Numbered from the stretch's first letter, positions 43,717 through 55,391 are shown. The stretch: DNA of 64,000 bases from Craspedostauros australis (GCA_026770025.1 JAMXDE010000019.1:930001-994000), one strand, 5' to 3'. Translations and numbers: made by a program. The notes: generated by a model not told the origin, from the letters alone.

Positions 43717-44954
43717 TGTATTACGTGAGCTGTGCGCTGCGCACCGCGAAACGCACAGCCAACACCTATTTGAGGACCACATGGCCGTTGCATGAATCGC
43801 AATGGCGTCATAAGGTGAGAATGATGGTGCACCATGGCAAAGAGGAGCAATGATCCAATGAGTGTGAAGGAAGTAGAGTCACACAGCAGAGTAGCATCTG
43901 GCCAATAGATGGCGAACAATGATGACACTGTAGTAGAGTCTACAATAGTACTGCATTGCACAATCGCACTCTACTGAAGTCAACGCCACGCACTTCTCTT
44001 CCGCAAGATGAAGGAGCACTACCGCTTTGCAGACACACACACAAACTACCAGACAGACTAACAAGACAACACAAGATACTGACATGAAGGCATACCCTAC
44101 AAGACCGATAGAACTGAAACCGACGTCGGGATTGATGTCACATGATGGGAAGAACCCGGATCTAGTTTTCCTGTTGGACGAAAAGAGACATTAATACGAA
44201 TGTTGTATTTTACCGCTGCTTTGTCCGTTGGGCATGGCCGGCGGACACATTTCCGCCTGGTCGGCGTGATGGCTGAATCCTTTCCGGTCGGAGTAGTATG
44301 AGTCTTATCGATGTCGTATGCGTCAGTGCAGTTGTCTCATGGCTGTGTTGTCGATGATTGGTCGTAGTGGCTATCGTGTAACGTCGTTTCAACGGTTTCA
44401 TACATATCCCGGTTTGACCCAATTGCGCTCAGCTAGTTCCACTCACAAATTTGAGTTCCGTTGACAACATGTGGCGCGAGATTGGTCCATAAATGGGTTG
44501 TTCTGAGCGACATCAAGACGACAACGTTGTTCTGTTCTTCCACAAAATTGGCGTTGGCAGGATCTTTCCAGGTGAACTGTTGGGGTGACTTCTCCACATT
44601 GTCATGTCTGGAGTTGAAGAACCTCGGCACACACAGTTCCAGCGAACGGCCACAGAGACAACACCACGCCATGACACGTGACGCTCGTGCAAGCGACTCA
44701 TCGTCGTATGCATGCTCATGCGCAGCAACCCACAGGTGTACGCATGGCTGCTCTGCTACTCTACGACAGGTGCTTCCCACTCATCCACCTTCTTGTCCTC
44801 TCCACACAAGAGGGGAGCGTTCGCCACATGCGAAAAACCAACGAAGACGGCGGCTGGCGAAGGAATGGCAGCAGTTCCTGTTGCTGTTCGTCCCTTCCTT
44901 CCTCGGACTCCAAATCATCTCATAAATTCTTCATCTCGTTGATGACGAAAAGCC
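43717..44954. other. 1.2 kb without a supported gene; second arm of the inverted repeat
   Basis: At 44271-44298 lies the 28-bp reverse complement of 34849-34876. Other short frames (for example 44461-44925) show no domain. The last 300 bp should contain the promoter of the gene that starts at 44955; no clear TATA box was seen. Confidence 0.4.
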
Positions 44955-47900
44955 ATGCATTCTCACTTCCACCAACGAATCCTTGCTGCTGTGGTGCTTG
45001 CGGCGCTTGCCGCTACGGCAGTGGCATCCCCGGTGCCAAAGTTGACGGTGAGTACGAGCAAGATGGCAACTGTCACTGTTGTCTCGACGCGTGGGGGTTC
45101 CTTCTTTGCTGGCATTCTCGCCTTGCCCCATCCGCATCCACAGACATACGCGTACGTGCATTCAATTCAATGATCCCATCCTCAACTCAACCATGATTCT
45201 GCACCTTGCATTATACAATACATTACAACGCGTCACATCACATCGTGTCACGTCCTTCATCACACAACCAACAACTGAATCTTTCAGGAGCCATGCCTCG
45301 TCTCGGCACGGATCATTAGCGCTGCCGGTGGAACGGATGCAACTGACTTATCTTGCATGCTCCAAGGCTCCGATGAGGAAGAACATGGGCCTGTGCATTT
45401 GACCATCGAAGGGCTGACGCCGGAATGGGCCAAGAACAACCAAGCATGGCCAACTTCCTCTTCCAAGTCCACCTTGTTTCTGGAGAATGTCATCATCGAT
45501 GTCACCGACTTCTCCTTGAAGCTGCCGGACTTGACGACCGTCGATGACATGACGATCGAGCATCATCAACCAAGCGAACAAAGCGATGGGCATGGACATG
45601 GACATGGTCGTTCTCTGAATACTCCTGATGTCTTTGGTTCTGGTGACAAGAAGTTCCTCCTCATCCAGGCCGTCTTCCAAACCAACTACACAGTTCCCAA
45701 GTCCCTCATCAAAGATGAGATCTTCGGCGCTCAGCCCAACTTCACCGACCAGTTCGCGGCCATGTCTTTTGACAAGCTGAGGCTCTCCACCATGCCGACG
45801 AATGGGACAGATGATGGGATTTTGACAGTTGGGTTTTCACCTGATGTTGATCCCACCACTCTCCAGGCAACAGCAGTTGATAATCTCATCTCGCAATATC
45901 TGAAGCAGGAGGTGAAGATCTATGATGACTTTGATTTCTTCTTGATCATGGTCCCATTCTCGTTGGCTAGCCCCATTGGAACTGGTTGGATCTGTGAGTG
46001 CCGACAAGAACCACGCAACTTGTATCTCCGTGTCAACATTACGCACTGATATCGCGATGAGCTCGACCCGTGATCATCCTCCTATCTAACCCATCTCACT
46101 CCAGCGTGTAATACCATCTTTCTTCCGTGCGAATCAAACTCTCCCGATTATCAACGCGCGCACCGATGTAACCAACACACCACTGATTCACAGCGTACGC
46201 CTATTTCGACCAAAAGATCAGCGTGTACAACGGTATCGAAGAGTATCCAGGCACGCACTGGGCGGCCAACCTATACTTCATCCTCAACGGACTCGGTCGC
46301 AACTTTGGGCTTGACAATTCCAATCGGAACGGGGAAGAGTTCGGAGATCGCAGGTAAGCGCAGTCAATGCGCCAGCAGAGACAGAGAGAGAGGTTGGAGG
46401 CGATCTGTGACTTGCTGCATCAATCTTTGTGGACGGATGGACAACCGGACACAAGAACGCACACAATCAAACTCCAGAGAGAGCACATTGGACGCGTCTG
46501 TCATGTTCTGGTCCTCATCACATGAGAGGAAACCTGTTTCTCGTTCGAAGCCCATCTAACCTCCGTCTTTGTGTATCCTCTTCCTCGTTGTTGACGTCCT
46601 CCGGTCAATGGATTCCGACCCCAACATCGACTATTATTCCGCAGCGGCGCGATGGGCGGAACAGTTTTTGGTCCATTTTTTAATGAAACGCTGAGCGATA
46701 AGGTGGGGTACAACGGTAAGTGCTCCTGCGTCGTCGCCTTGCGGAGAGCCAGGGCCCAAATGATTCCATTGCAGGAGGAGTCGTGTCACCTCATCACATA
46801 TGATGCGATGCGACACTCTACGTACGCTGTCTCACCAATCACTACCTTCTCCATCGTTTCGTTCTTTGCGTCCGCGCCAAATCATTTCACACCCTCCTGC
46901 CCATGCTGCAAACCAACTCCTTCAATACCATTACCCATGTGCCTGCCCCTCCACCAAACATAGGTGCCAAGAGCTGGGTGATGGGGTGGTACTCCGATCA
47001 GACCACATCGCTCACCGGAGGTCAAGACATCGACTTTGAGGGAAGGCTCTGCGGAGTGGTCGATTATGACCCCGCTGACACCAGCTTCGACGTCATCATC
47101 CGAATTGACGATCCTGAGAGTGAACTGAACTACTACATCGCCTTCAACAGAGCCATCGGCTTCAACGCCGATTCTCCACTGGGCAGGGATCAGGTCCTCG
47201 TGACAAGGGCACAAGACCACAGCACCGAGACTCGATCCTCTAATCTGGAGGCCATCCTGAACACGACACAAACATCGTACAGAATTGATGCCCAGTCGTC
47301 TTTGTTGGATGGGATCGTTATTTCGGTATCCAACATCGATGATGACTCGACCACACCCATGTGTGTGACGGTGAGTGTGAAACTGGATTTCAGTCAATCG
47401 CCAAGTGAAACACCATCCGTTTCTATGGCACCATCATTGTCATCACCTCCATCGAATGTTCCGAGTGTGACCCCCTCGTCTGTCCCAACCGGAAGTTGTG
47501 GCACGTGGGATTCGACAGCGATCGCCGCCTCTCGCTTCGATGAGCGCATTGAGTCATTCAGATTCGATGTTCGCATACTGGACAGCATCGAATTCACCGC
47601 CATCAAGGTCGCCGTGGCTGCTGGATTCACCAACATGCCATACACGATCTTCTTCCGTCCAAGCACCTGGGATGCCGATGGCACCTGGACTCAGATTGCA
47701 TCAGGAAACAACGGAGAAACGGACTCGTCTGGCTTCACCCCCTCCCTCATATTTGATCAGCCCGTGGCGGTGTCTGCGGAGAATGACATTATATCCTTCC
47801 GCATTGACATGGCCGACAGGTTGAGGGATTTGGCTTCACCGTCTCCGTTTGTGATCCCAGAGGACTTTGTCGTGTGTCCAGACTGCCCATTCGAGGTATT

Positions 47901-48882
47901 CACCGGACAAGGTAGCCTCGAAGTTGGAAACAACCCGCCTAATTTCAGCGATGGTTTCCCCTTCTTGTCCGGCATCCTCGAATTCTGTCGGGATTCGAGC
48001 ACCGAGATGCCAACTGGATCTGCTTCCCCCACTACGACAACATCGCCATCAATCCAGCCATCCGCAGGCCCCACACAGGCACCAACAGACACCTGCCGCG
48101 ACGCAAAAACAGCAGGTCTCCCAAGAGCATTCTTTGACGACACGGTCGCTTCAGTGCGACACGACATTCAGATTCTGGATAGTGTCGACATCACAGGCAT
48201 GAGGCTTGTCCTGCCATCGATGGGGAACCAAAATTTCACAATCTTCTACCGCCCAAGTACTTGGGATGCGCCCGGGAATTGGACAGAACTTGCATCGGGA
48301 ATGATCGAGGCCAGAGGTGGTGGCAATTTCACAGATGTGATTGCATTCGACCAACCTTTGGCTGTGTCCAAAAGCGACGACGTGATCTCCATCCGCATCG
48401 ATGCACGAACGAGCACAGGGAATGAATTCACGAACACCATCATTCCCATCCCTCCAGACTGGCTTGATTGCGACAATTGCCCATTCACTATCTTTGCGGG
48501 AACGGCGAGTGCTGTTGTCGGTGATTATCCTCCTCCTCTCTACGATGGTTTCTTTGAGTACTTCATGGGTTCACTGGAATTCTGCAACGGCAACTCGATG
48601 ATGCCGTCATCCGCGCTGTCATCCACGCCGTCATCCATGCTGTCGTCCACACCATCATCTGCGCCGTCATCCACGCTGTCGTCCGCGCCGTCATCCGCGC
48701 CGTCGTCCATACCGTCATCTGCGCTGTCGTCCGCGCCGTCGTCCTTCCCTTCCTCCCAACCATCTCACATGCGCAGCACGAAGGGGACGAAATCATACAA
48801 ATCGGACAAGTCATCAAAGGAGAGCAAGACAAAGTCTCCCAAGTCATCCAAATCAAGCAAGTCGCCGAAGAGCTCTGAATGA
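44955..48882 (+). CDS. secreted gametolysin-like (M11) pseudo-protease with twin repeat domains and lysine-cluster tail, 5 exons
   Basis: Exons are 44955-45047, 45288-45993, 46194-46353, 46645-46715 and 46964-48882. All introns are GT-AG (240, 200, 291 and 248 bp), phases agree at every join, and the sum is exactly 983 codons (982 residues). A signal peptide (about 1-25, ending AVAS) precedes a prodomain starting CLVSARIISAAGG. The peptidase M11-like core (about 260-370) includes WISYAYFDQ and a DRSGAMGG segment matching the M11 D-x-S-G-x-M-G motif. The zinc site HExGHNxGLxHS is replaced by NGLGRNFGLDNS (298-309), so catalysis is unlikely. Two related domains of about 160 residues (522-678 and 721-884) hold a shared PSTWD motif. 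A Ser/Pro/Ala 12-bp minisatellite linker and a Lys/Ser tail (946-982) follow; the tail has two K-x-x-K-x-x-K-x-x-K-x-x-K runs. Likely a cell-wall or silica-associated protein. Confidence 0.85.
48600..48760 (+). repeat. 12-bp coding minisatellite (SSAP-type)
   Basis: Units of the form TCATCCGCGCTG / TCGTCCGCGCCG repeat about 13 times in frame. They encode the Ser-Ser-x-Pro/Leu linker of the secreted protein. Confidence 0.85.
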
Positions 48883-49477
48883 GACCATTCAATGAGTATG
48901 GATACTCGTGCATCCAGCTCCTGTAGCAACAATGAAGGCAGATGTTGGTCTATCACCAAACCATGGGACATTCCTTGACCACGGGATGAAGGATGCCATC
49001 GAAGCCCGAGGATTGAAGAATGAACAATCTACTCCATCATACAATACATGATAGCGTCTTCACACAAGCACATGTAATATAATACATTGCAACCTGCCAA
49101 GCTCCTCCGTCCACATAGCTCGTATAATATATTCTATTCTATAATAATATAATAGAATAGTATGCAGGCCGCCCGCAGAATACTGTTTGTACGTATGGTA
49201 GGTGTGCTTGCTGCCATTTTGGTCGGATTCATGTTTACAACTGTTCCATGGTGATACGCTCTGGGCAGGAGCACTTCGTGAAATCCATTCTCATCCTCCA
49301 TCGTAAAATGACCGCCAAGAGTTGGGATTCGTGTGTTGTTGCTGATGCGATTCGTTGAGAAAGTCTTGCGAACTGTTGGTTCCAGGATGACCGTTTTCGC
49401 CATCGTCGTCGCCATCGCCACACCCCAATACTCCTCCACATTCATCCTCTCTCTCTCTCTCTCCAGAGATCCTCGCC
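48883..49477. promoter_or_regulatory. intergenic region with AT-rich hairpin and possible 5' UTR intron end
   Basis: An AT-rich inverted repeat (TATTCTATTCTATA then TATAATAGAATA, about 49,130-49,160) could mark the 3' end of the upstream gene. Just before the next ATG a (CT)n tract ends in CCAG (about 49,446-49,466), which looks like a splice acceptor; a 5' UTR or first-exon intron is possible. Confidence 0.4.
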
Positions 49478-50974
49478 ATGGGCACTTTGACAAAGTCAAC
49501 GAAGAAACAATATGCCGCCGTTGGGGTTCTGGTGTTGACGAGCTTGCGGCAAGCCATCCTCGTGCCGCAGTCCTTTGTTGATGAGCCGAGCGGTTTCTTT
49601 ACTACGACGACAGCCTCCGATCGCAGCGACAGCAGATCGCCACAAAGCCGGCCTCCGATTGCTGCTGCGGAAATGCTGAGAGACTTTCCCGAGTTCATGC
49701 TGCAATGGCCGACCGAAGCAAATCTCACGGATCCGCTTGCGACCAGTCCACCGAAGCACAGGTGCAACATCTTCAACGCCAACATTCCACACAGATTCCA
49801 GATTACCAACCACTCAACAACCTACGACACCGATGCTGTCTTTGGCAGCAAGTCTCAGAACTTCCACGAAGCATGGCGAAGCAACAAGCAGGGCAGTGGA
49901 AGGGATGACACCGATGCAGCCGAGCATGCGAATATGCTTGCTAATGCCATGGCAGGTGCAGATGCACAATCCGACAGGTTACCTTCTGCCAACAGTACGA
50001 CTACTGGTGCGATCATCAAGACGGCTGCGTGCGCCATCACCAACTTCACATTCTCCCACCACTTCCCACATCAGACGCAGCACACCGTCTCCTGCTGGTC
50101 GCTGTGGCAACACTTTCCGAACGCGGCACATGTCTTGATCTTGCGTCAAGAGGATTACGCAAAGTTCTCCAACGCTTCCACGTTTAGCAGGGGCATGATC
50201 CAAGTGCTGCAGGCAAGTGGCGTCTCCATCCTCCAAACCACCGTCGACGACTTCGTGCAAAACCAAGCATCCAACATGGAAGAAACGGTCTTGGTGGAGA
50301 CGCCGGCCGCCGATTTTCAGGGATTCGCGACGGCGCACGAAGGTGATATTCCAAGTTTGAGACACAGTGCGCTGGCAGCATTCGGGCTGGATGGATACAG
50401 CAATGCATACTGCTCTCCCTATCTGTTGAGCGATGGAACCGCAACCGCCGCGAGCAATGGGACGGCAGGCGAGACCATCACCGAGATGCGCCAACCCCGC
50501 ATCGCCATCGCCACTCGCGTTGAGACGCGATCGTTGATCGGCGCGCACACCATGGCCAGCCATCTGCGGGATCAGCTCAAGTTGCGGTACACGCCACCGG
50601 TTCTCTTGTTTGAGACGCTCTCGTTTCAGCAGCAAATCGAAGCCTTCAACAACGTCGATATCCTTGTGTCTGCGCATGGTGCGTTGCTCACCGGCATCTT
50701 TTTTATGCACCGATGCAGCGCAGTCATCGAGGTGTTCCCAACTGGATACGGCCGGACGCGGTACTTTGGAACGCTGTCAGCAATCTCTGGTGTGAATCAT
50801 TCCTACGTGTACCTGGGCAATGACATGGTCGCTGACAACGCCAGAAACAAGAGACCGAGGCAGATCTGGAAAGCCAGGATCGCTCATTTGTGCGCACCGG
50901 TCCATGCGCTTGTCGAAGCTGTGCGCCTACAGATCGACCAATGGAACAAGTGCTGTGACATCAATGCTGCATGA
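49478..50974 (+). CDS. GT61-type (DUF563) glycosyltransferase, type II membrane protein
   Basis: 498 residues. A short basic N-terminus is followed by a hydrophobic anchor (about 12-28), as in Golgi type II enzymes. The C-terminal half has the GT61 signature: IAIATRVETRSL, then a region like L-x-F-x-x-Q-I-x-x-F near 380, and SAHGALLTGIFFM with V-I-E-V-F-P near 395-425. Members of this family transfer xylose, GlcNAc or arabinose onto glycans in the Golgi lumen; the sugar here is unknown. The ATG at 49478 follows a possible splice acceptor, so an upstream exon cannot be excluded. The gene converges on the minus-strand gene ending at 51444. Confidence 0.75.
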   Translation: MGTLTKSTKKQYAAVGVLVLTSLRQAILVPQSFVDEPSGFFTTTTASDRSDSRSPQSRPPIAAAEMLRDFPEFMLQWPTEANLTDPLATSPPKHRCNIFNANIPHRFQITNHSTTYDTDAVFGSKSQNFHEAWRSNKQGSGRDDTDAAEHANMLANAMAGADAQSDRLPSANSTTTGAIIKTAACAITNFTFSHHFPHQTQHTVSCWSLWQHFPNAAHVLILRQEDYAKFSNASTFSRGMIQVLQASGVSILQTTVDDFVQNQASNMEETVLVETPAADFQGFATAHEGDIPSLRHSALAAFGLDGYSNAYCSPYLLSDGTATAASNGTAGETITEMRQPRIAIATRVETRSLIGAHTMASHLRDQLKLRYTPPVLLFETLSFQQQIEAFNNVDILVSAHGALLTGIFFMHRCSAVIEVFPTGYGRTRYFGTLSAISGVNHSYVYLGNDMVADNARNKRPRQIWKARIAHLCAPVHALVEAVRLQIDQWNKCCDINAA

Positions 50975-51443
50975 AGATGTTGTTGGAATCGTGGCGGCCA
51001 TCTGCACGGCTTTGGATGCAGCACTCCTGATGCGGTTGGGAGGCGCCGCATCATTCGATTGAGATCGCCGTTCGTGCCGATCTGCGATGGGCCGTGCACA
51101 GCACTTCTGGATGGAAACATCATCAGTCACCACCACATTAACGAACGGTGACGATGAGTGCGTCGAGCGTGTTGGGCTTGCGAAGCACGGATGGTAGCAT
51201 CTTGAGGGTGGCAACAGGGAGCGGTCACACAATGGTACTACTGGAGTGCGCATCTACCACCCAACCGATCCAAGTGAGAGTGGTACGGTGATACTCGTCC
51301 ACGATGGTCGAGCACCGCAGTCCCTCGCTGTTGCTGTACAATGCACTCCCACGACCCGTACTGCTCTGTACGTACGATACAATGCGATATACTCTACAGT
51401 AGAGGAGCACGGTACTAGGATAAAACAATGAACTACGGCCACT
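50975..51443. terminator. 3' region between convergent genes
   Basis: The 470 bp between two convergent genes must hold both polyadenylation regions. Several short inverted words occur at 51,290-51,430 (for example CTCTACAGTAGAG). No gene was recognised. Confidence 0.4.
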
Positions 51444-54400
51444 CTACCGATTCAATATCTCCACAAGATCACGTTGTCGTCCAGCCTTGGGCAAACTGGA
51501 ATCGGCTGGCATGGATAACAGTTCATGCGACGACGGTGATGACGGCGTGGACGACGTCGTGATGGGCATATCCAGCGGTGCGTCGTTCATCTTCTCTTCG
51601 TAGGCTCCGTCGATGCGCGTGGCGTTCCATCGATCCGACGATGCTTGCAACGACTCGGCGTGGGATTGCTGCAACACTCGAAGAGTCTCCTGACGTTCCC
51701 TCTTGGCGCGAGTGACCTCGAAGCATGCCAACGCCATCTCTTGATCCGAGACGCCATTCTTGCGCAGCAATTGCACGCGCGACGATGATGGGATGCGTTC
51801 CACCTTGGGCTTGCGGGATGGCAGACGGAACTGCTCAAACAATTTCAAATTGCACGAGGTGCGATTCTGGCACTCCCAATCCACCGTGATGGGACATCCG
51901 TCGCGGACGCTGGGATTGTCACCGACGATCAGCGGCAATTCCAGGATTTCGATGTCTCCGAACTTCACGCTCTTCGGCCTGCTGGGCTCTGGTGCTGTTG
52001 CTGTTGCCGCGGGGAGAGATGGATGTCCAATGTTCATAGTCGGGCTGACGATCCTCTTGCCAACCTCCGGTGATGACGACTGCGATGACGACTGCGATGA
52101 CGAGGTGGACTCCGTCGATTGCAAATGCGCCTTGCGCAGCAATCGCCTCCTGCGCTCCACATCCGGATCCGGCAGCCTTGGTTGTTCGGGAGGTGTTGTT
52201 TGCCGCAATCTGGCGTTGCGAAGTCCCTTGCCCTGTGACGGGGGCGGCGTCGATGCGGAGGATGCGGACCAACGTTCCTGACCCATGAGCGATGTGCTGT
52301 GCGTTGCATCCTTCGATAAGAATGCCAACCTGGGCGTCCTTGGCGACTCCCGTCGCATCGGCATCTTGGGAATATCAAGAAACGAGGCATTCTTCTTGTT
52401 CTTGGACGTTTCGAAACGACTGCTGGGTGGTGAAAGGAACGTCGCATCGTCGTTGTCTCGTTGCACATAGCCGCAGGCATCATGATCGTAGCTGGCGCTG
52501 TGGTACTTGTGCAGGTGGATGTCATCGGCGGAGAATCCGTTGCGACGCAGGAGGTCCTTGCGCACATGTCCCGGCAGCCGCTTGGCCTTGCCGCGCCTGG
52601 TGCTTTCTCGATTCTTTTCATAAGAGTCCAACCTGCAGGAGGTTCTGGCCTGTGGCTCCCAGTCCAACGTGATGGGATATTCATCTTTCGACGTCTTGGA
52701 ATCGCCCAGCACGACAGCATGCTCAATGACTTCGATGTTTTGGAAACTGACACATCGGCGCATTGCCTTGCGCCTGGATTCTGTCGTAGATCCTTTGTCT
52801 GATACGGATACGGATACTGTTGACGCTGTTGCATTCGATGGTGTCGGCGAAGTCAACGATTCGATGGTGCCGAATGAAGAATCGGAATCCATACGATGCT
52901 GCGCATTGGTGGACGGCGAAGATGCATACATGTGTCGTTCATCTCCAAACGACGATGTCTTTTTGAGCGCCGACCTCAATTCCTTGCGCTTCAGCGGTTT
53001 GATCTCCGACGACGACAACGAATCGAAGGACGAATCGAAGGAACCGTTGAAGGATCCACTGTGGCTCTCCCTCGATCGTCCCGCATCGTATTCTCTCTGC
53101 TGCATCAGCGATTCTGCCGATGCGGCCTTTTGGAATGTCTCGCTCGAGTCATCGACCGCACACTGGTTGACCGGCACAGTGTCGGTATCCGATGACGCGT
53201 AGCCATCCGAATTGGGCGACGCGAAATCTTCGTGATACAATTTGGACAGCAGCTGCTTACGTTTGGTCGTGAGGAGATCATCATCGGACGTGCTTCTCGA
53301 CATGCGAGACGTGGTTTCGGCAGCATGCCTTGACCGCCGTCGATTGGCTTGTCGTACGGCCTTCGGCTCCTTCGATGCGGACGATCCATCGCGCAGCGGC
53401 ACCCATTCTGGCGCATTGCCTTTGTGTGGCGAAAGAAATGGCGGACACAACACTTCGGGAGTCCAGCCGGGTTCGGCCTGCGTCGATGGCTTGCGTTTGG
53501 GACTGACGGGTGCCACGTCCATGATGTTGGATCGCGATCGGCGCGTTCTCCTGGGTTTGTCATGGATGCTGCGTCCCCGCCGCGGTTTGCGCTGCTGCAG
53601 CACGGCATGCGCCGATGATGCCGACAGTGGCTCGGTGGATTGTCTGCGAGAGGACTTTCTGCGATACCGCCGCGTGCGTTCCTTGCCCCATTCCGTTTCG
53701 CCGTGATACGATCGTGTAGCAAGCGGGTCAACCTTCTTCTTGCGACGTGATGCGGCAGTTGCTGTGGACAACACGGATTGGAGCGATTCGTTGAGCAGAG
53801 CGCGATCGCGTGATGAGGCTTGCCACAGGTTATCACTATTGTCGTCGTCATCGTCGTCGTCATTGTGGTGAAGAGTTCTGGAACTGCTGCGACGCCGTCG
53901 GACTCTTTCCCTTGGCTGCTGATCCTGATGTGCATGATGTTGCGAATGATCCGCGCTGTGGCGGCGTCTTGCAACATACGTGTTGACCCTTATCGAATCG
54001 CGTCTCGTCCTGCTCCTCCTTCGTTTGCTGCTCGTCTCGGCAGCAGTTGTATTGCCGATGCTGTGACTGATGCTGCGACTGCTGCTGTGACTGACGCTGC
54101 GACTACTGATATAGCTATGATTCCGGGCCTTCCTCCTGCTGCGTGTCGCACCAACGGTGACATTATGATCGGAAGACGACATGAGCTGTGCATTGCGCGA
54201 GCGCCGGTTGCTGGAACGCCTCCTGGAGACAGGTCTGTGTGACGGTGAGGACGGACCCACGTTGAGATCACCATGCGATCTGGCCTTGCGCATCAGCGCT
54301 CGTCGATTCGCTGCATTCTCGAGATGGTAGTCGGCCTTTCGTATCGGTATCTGCAGTTCGGTGTCATGAATGCGACGCTGCGCAGGCTCATCGTTGTTGA

Positions 54401-54851
54401 TGGCAGCGTTTGTGGTGGTGTTGATGATGATGGTTCTGGTTTTGGCAACGGCATGAGCTGCAGTATCGCTGGCAATGACATGACTAATGTCGATACTGTC
54501 AGGGCGTGGTCCATCATCATCAACAACATCATCAACACCATCATGGTAATCATGATGACCGCCATTGCCATCGCCGTCTTCATTGACCTGCTCGTCGCGA
54601 TCATCGCCGAACGAATTGACGGACCCTGTCGAGTTGCTGAAGGACGAGTCATCCTGCCGACGCAGCAGATGCTGCATCTCGCAGCTGGACCAGCGGCACA
54701 CGTCCGTCATGAGCGCCGAAGCGGAACGTCGTCGATACGTGGGTCCGGTCACCTGCGTCAGGAAGCGCACGTCGGAGGACGAAGCGCGTCGTTGACGAGC
54801 GACGGGGACGTCGTCTTGTGGTGTTTGCGCTGACGCCATGGCGGTGTGCAT
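51444..54851 (-). CDS. large disordered protein with two copies of an unnamed 'GDNP' module
   Basis: 1135 residues, largely Ser/Arg/Asp-rich and probably disordered, with a low-complexity Asp stretch (about 330-340). Two related modules stand out. Module 1 (about 700-790) has VSFQNIEVIE, then LGDS, PITLDWE, a Tyr-x-x-x-R-E segment and LLRRNGFS. Module 2 (about 960-1040) has VKFGDIEILE, then VGDNP, PITVDWE, F-E-x-F-R and LLRKNGVS. The same N-terminal half occurs in the gene at 58291-58710. I recall similar motifs in predicted diatom proteins but know of no assigned function. It has no signal peptide or membrane segment, so it is likely nuclear or cytosolic. The start at 54851 is the first ATG of the frame. 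Confidence 0.75.
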   Translation of the reverse strand: MHTAMASAQTPQDDVPVARQRRASSSDVRFLTQVTGPTYRRRSASALMTDVCRWSSCEMQHLLRRQDDSSFSNSTGSVNSFGDDRDEQVNEDGDGNGGHHDYHDGVDDVVDDDGPRPDSIDISHVIASDTAAHAVAKTRTIIINTTTNAAINNDEPAQRRIHDTELQIPIRKADYHLENAANRRALMRKARSHGDLNVGPSSPSHRPVSRRRSSNRRSRNAQLMSSSDHNVTVGATRSRRKARNHSYISSRSVSHSSSRSISHSIGNTTAAETSSKRRRSRTRRDSIRVNTYVARRRHSADHSQHHAHQDQQPRERVRRRRSSSRTLHHNDDDDDDDNSDNLWQASSRDRALLNESLQSVLSTATAASRRKKKVDPLATRSYHGETEWGKERTRRYRRKSSRRQSTEPLSASSAHAVLQQRKPRRGRSIHDKPRRTRRSRSNIMDVAPVSPKRKPSTQAEPGWTPEVLCPPFLSPHKGNAPEWVPLRDGSSASKEPKAVRQANRRRSRHAAETTSRMSRSTSDDDLLTTKRKQLLSKLYHEDFASPNSDGYASSDTDTVPVNQCAVDDSSETFQKAASAESLMQQREYDAGRSRESHSGSFNGSFDSSFDSLSSSEIKPLKRKELRSALKKTSSFGDERHMYASSPSTNAQHRMDSDSSFGTIESLTSPTPSNATASTVSVSVSDKGSTTESRRKAMRRCVSFQNIEVIEHAVVLGDSKTSKDEYPITLDWEPQARTSCRLDSYEKNRESTRRGKAKRLPGHVRKDLLRRNGFSADDIHLHKYHSASYDHDACGYVQRDNDDATFLSPPSSRFETSKNKKNASFLDIPKMPMRRESPRTPRLAFLSKDATHSTSLMGQERWSASSASTPPPSQGKGLRNARLRQTTPPEQPRLPDPDVERRRRLLRKAHLQSTESTSSSQSSSQSSSPEVGKRIVSPTMNIGHPSLPAATATAPEPSRPKSVKFGDIEILELPLIVGDNPSVRDGCPITVDWECQNRTSCNLKLFEQFRLPSRKPKVERIPSSSRVQLLRKNGVSDQEMALACFEVTRAKRERQETLRVLQQSHAESLQASSDRWNATRIDGAYEEKMNDAPLDMPITTSSTPSSPSSHELLSMPADSSLPKAGRQRDLVEILNR

Positions 54852-55092
54852 GCCTGTGTGGTGTGGATCAACGCGCTGCTGTCTCTTGGAGCGTGCAGAG
54901 TATTGGCAGTATTGGCCGTAAAGGTGGTATAGTACTATGACGATATGATGTCAATTGTCGTTGAGCAGAGTAATAGAGTGGGAAGTTCACTTTCTCACTC
55001 TGCTGGTGCGGCTTCCGATTCCAAACCTCAATTCCTCATGTAATATTTCTGTGTCGTGGTATCGTTGATTGTGATACCAGACGCACACCTCT
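54852..55092. promoter_or_regulatory. upstream region of the large GDNP-module gene
   Basis: This is the short interval between the ATG at 54851 (minus) and the inverted-repeat element. It contains TATAGTACTATGACGATATG at about 54,927. No further feature was recognised. Confidence 0.3.
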
Positions 55093-55240
55093 GGGGCTTC
55101 CGGTAAACTGCCGGACATGGTGGTTCGGGTGCATTTTAACGGACTTACGAACACTGTTAGTCGTGAATGAGATTTTATTAGTCTTGATTGCCATGTCCTT
55201 CAGACATTGTCGTCGCCACTCGCGACTCGTATCTGTGCGA

Positions 55241-55391
55241 TGTCAAAAGATGCCCTAAAATAGGGCACCTTTTCAAAACGTGCCTTAAATTAGGGCATCT
55301 TTTCAAAACGTGCCTTATATAGGGCACCTTTTCAAAACGTGCCCTGAATAGGGCATCTTTTCAAAACGTGCCCTAAATAGGGCACCTTTTC
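55241..55391. repeat. palindrome array 1
   Basis: About five units of roughly 29-30 bp: T/AGGGCA(C/T)CTTTTCAAAACGTGCC. Consecutive halves form the self-complementary GTGCCCTAAATAGGGCAC. Confidence 0.9.
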
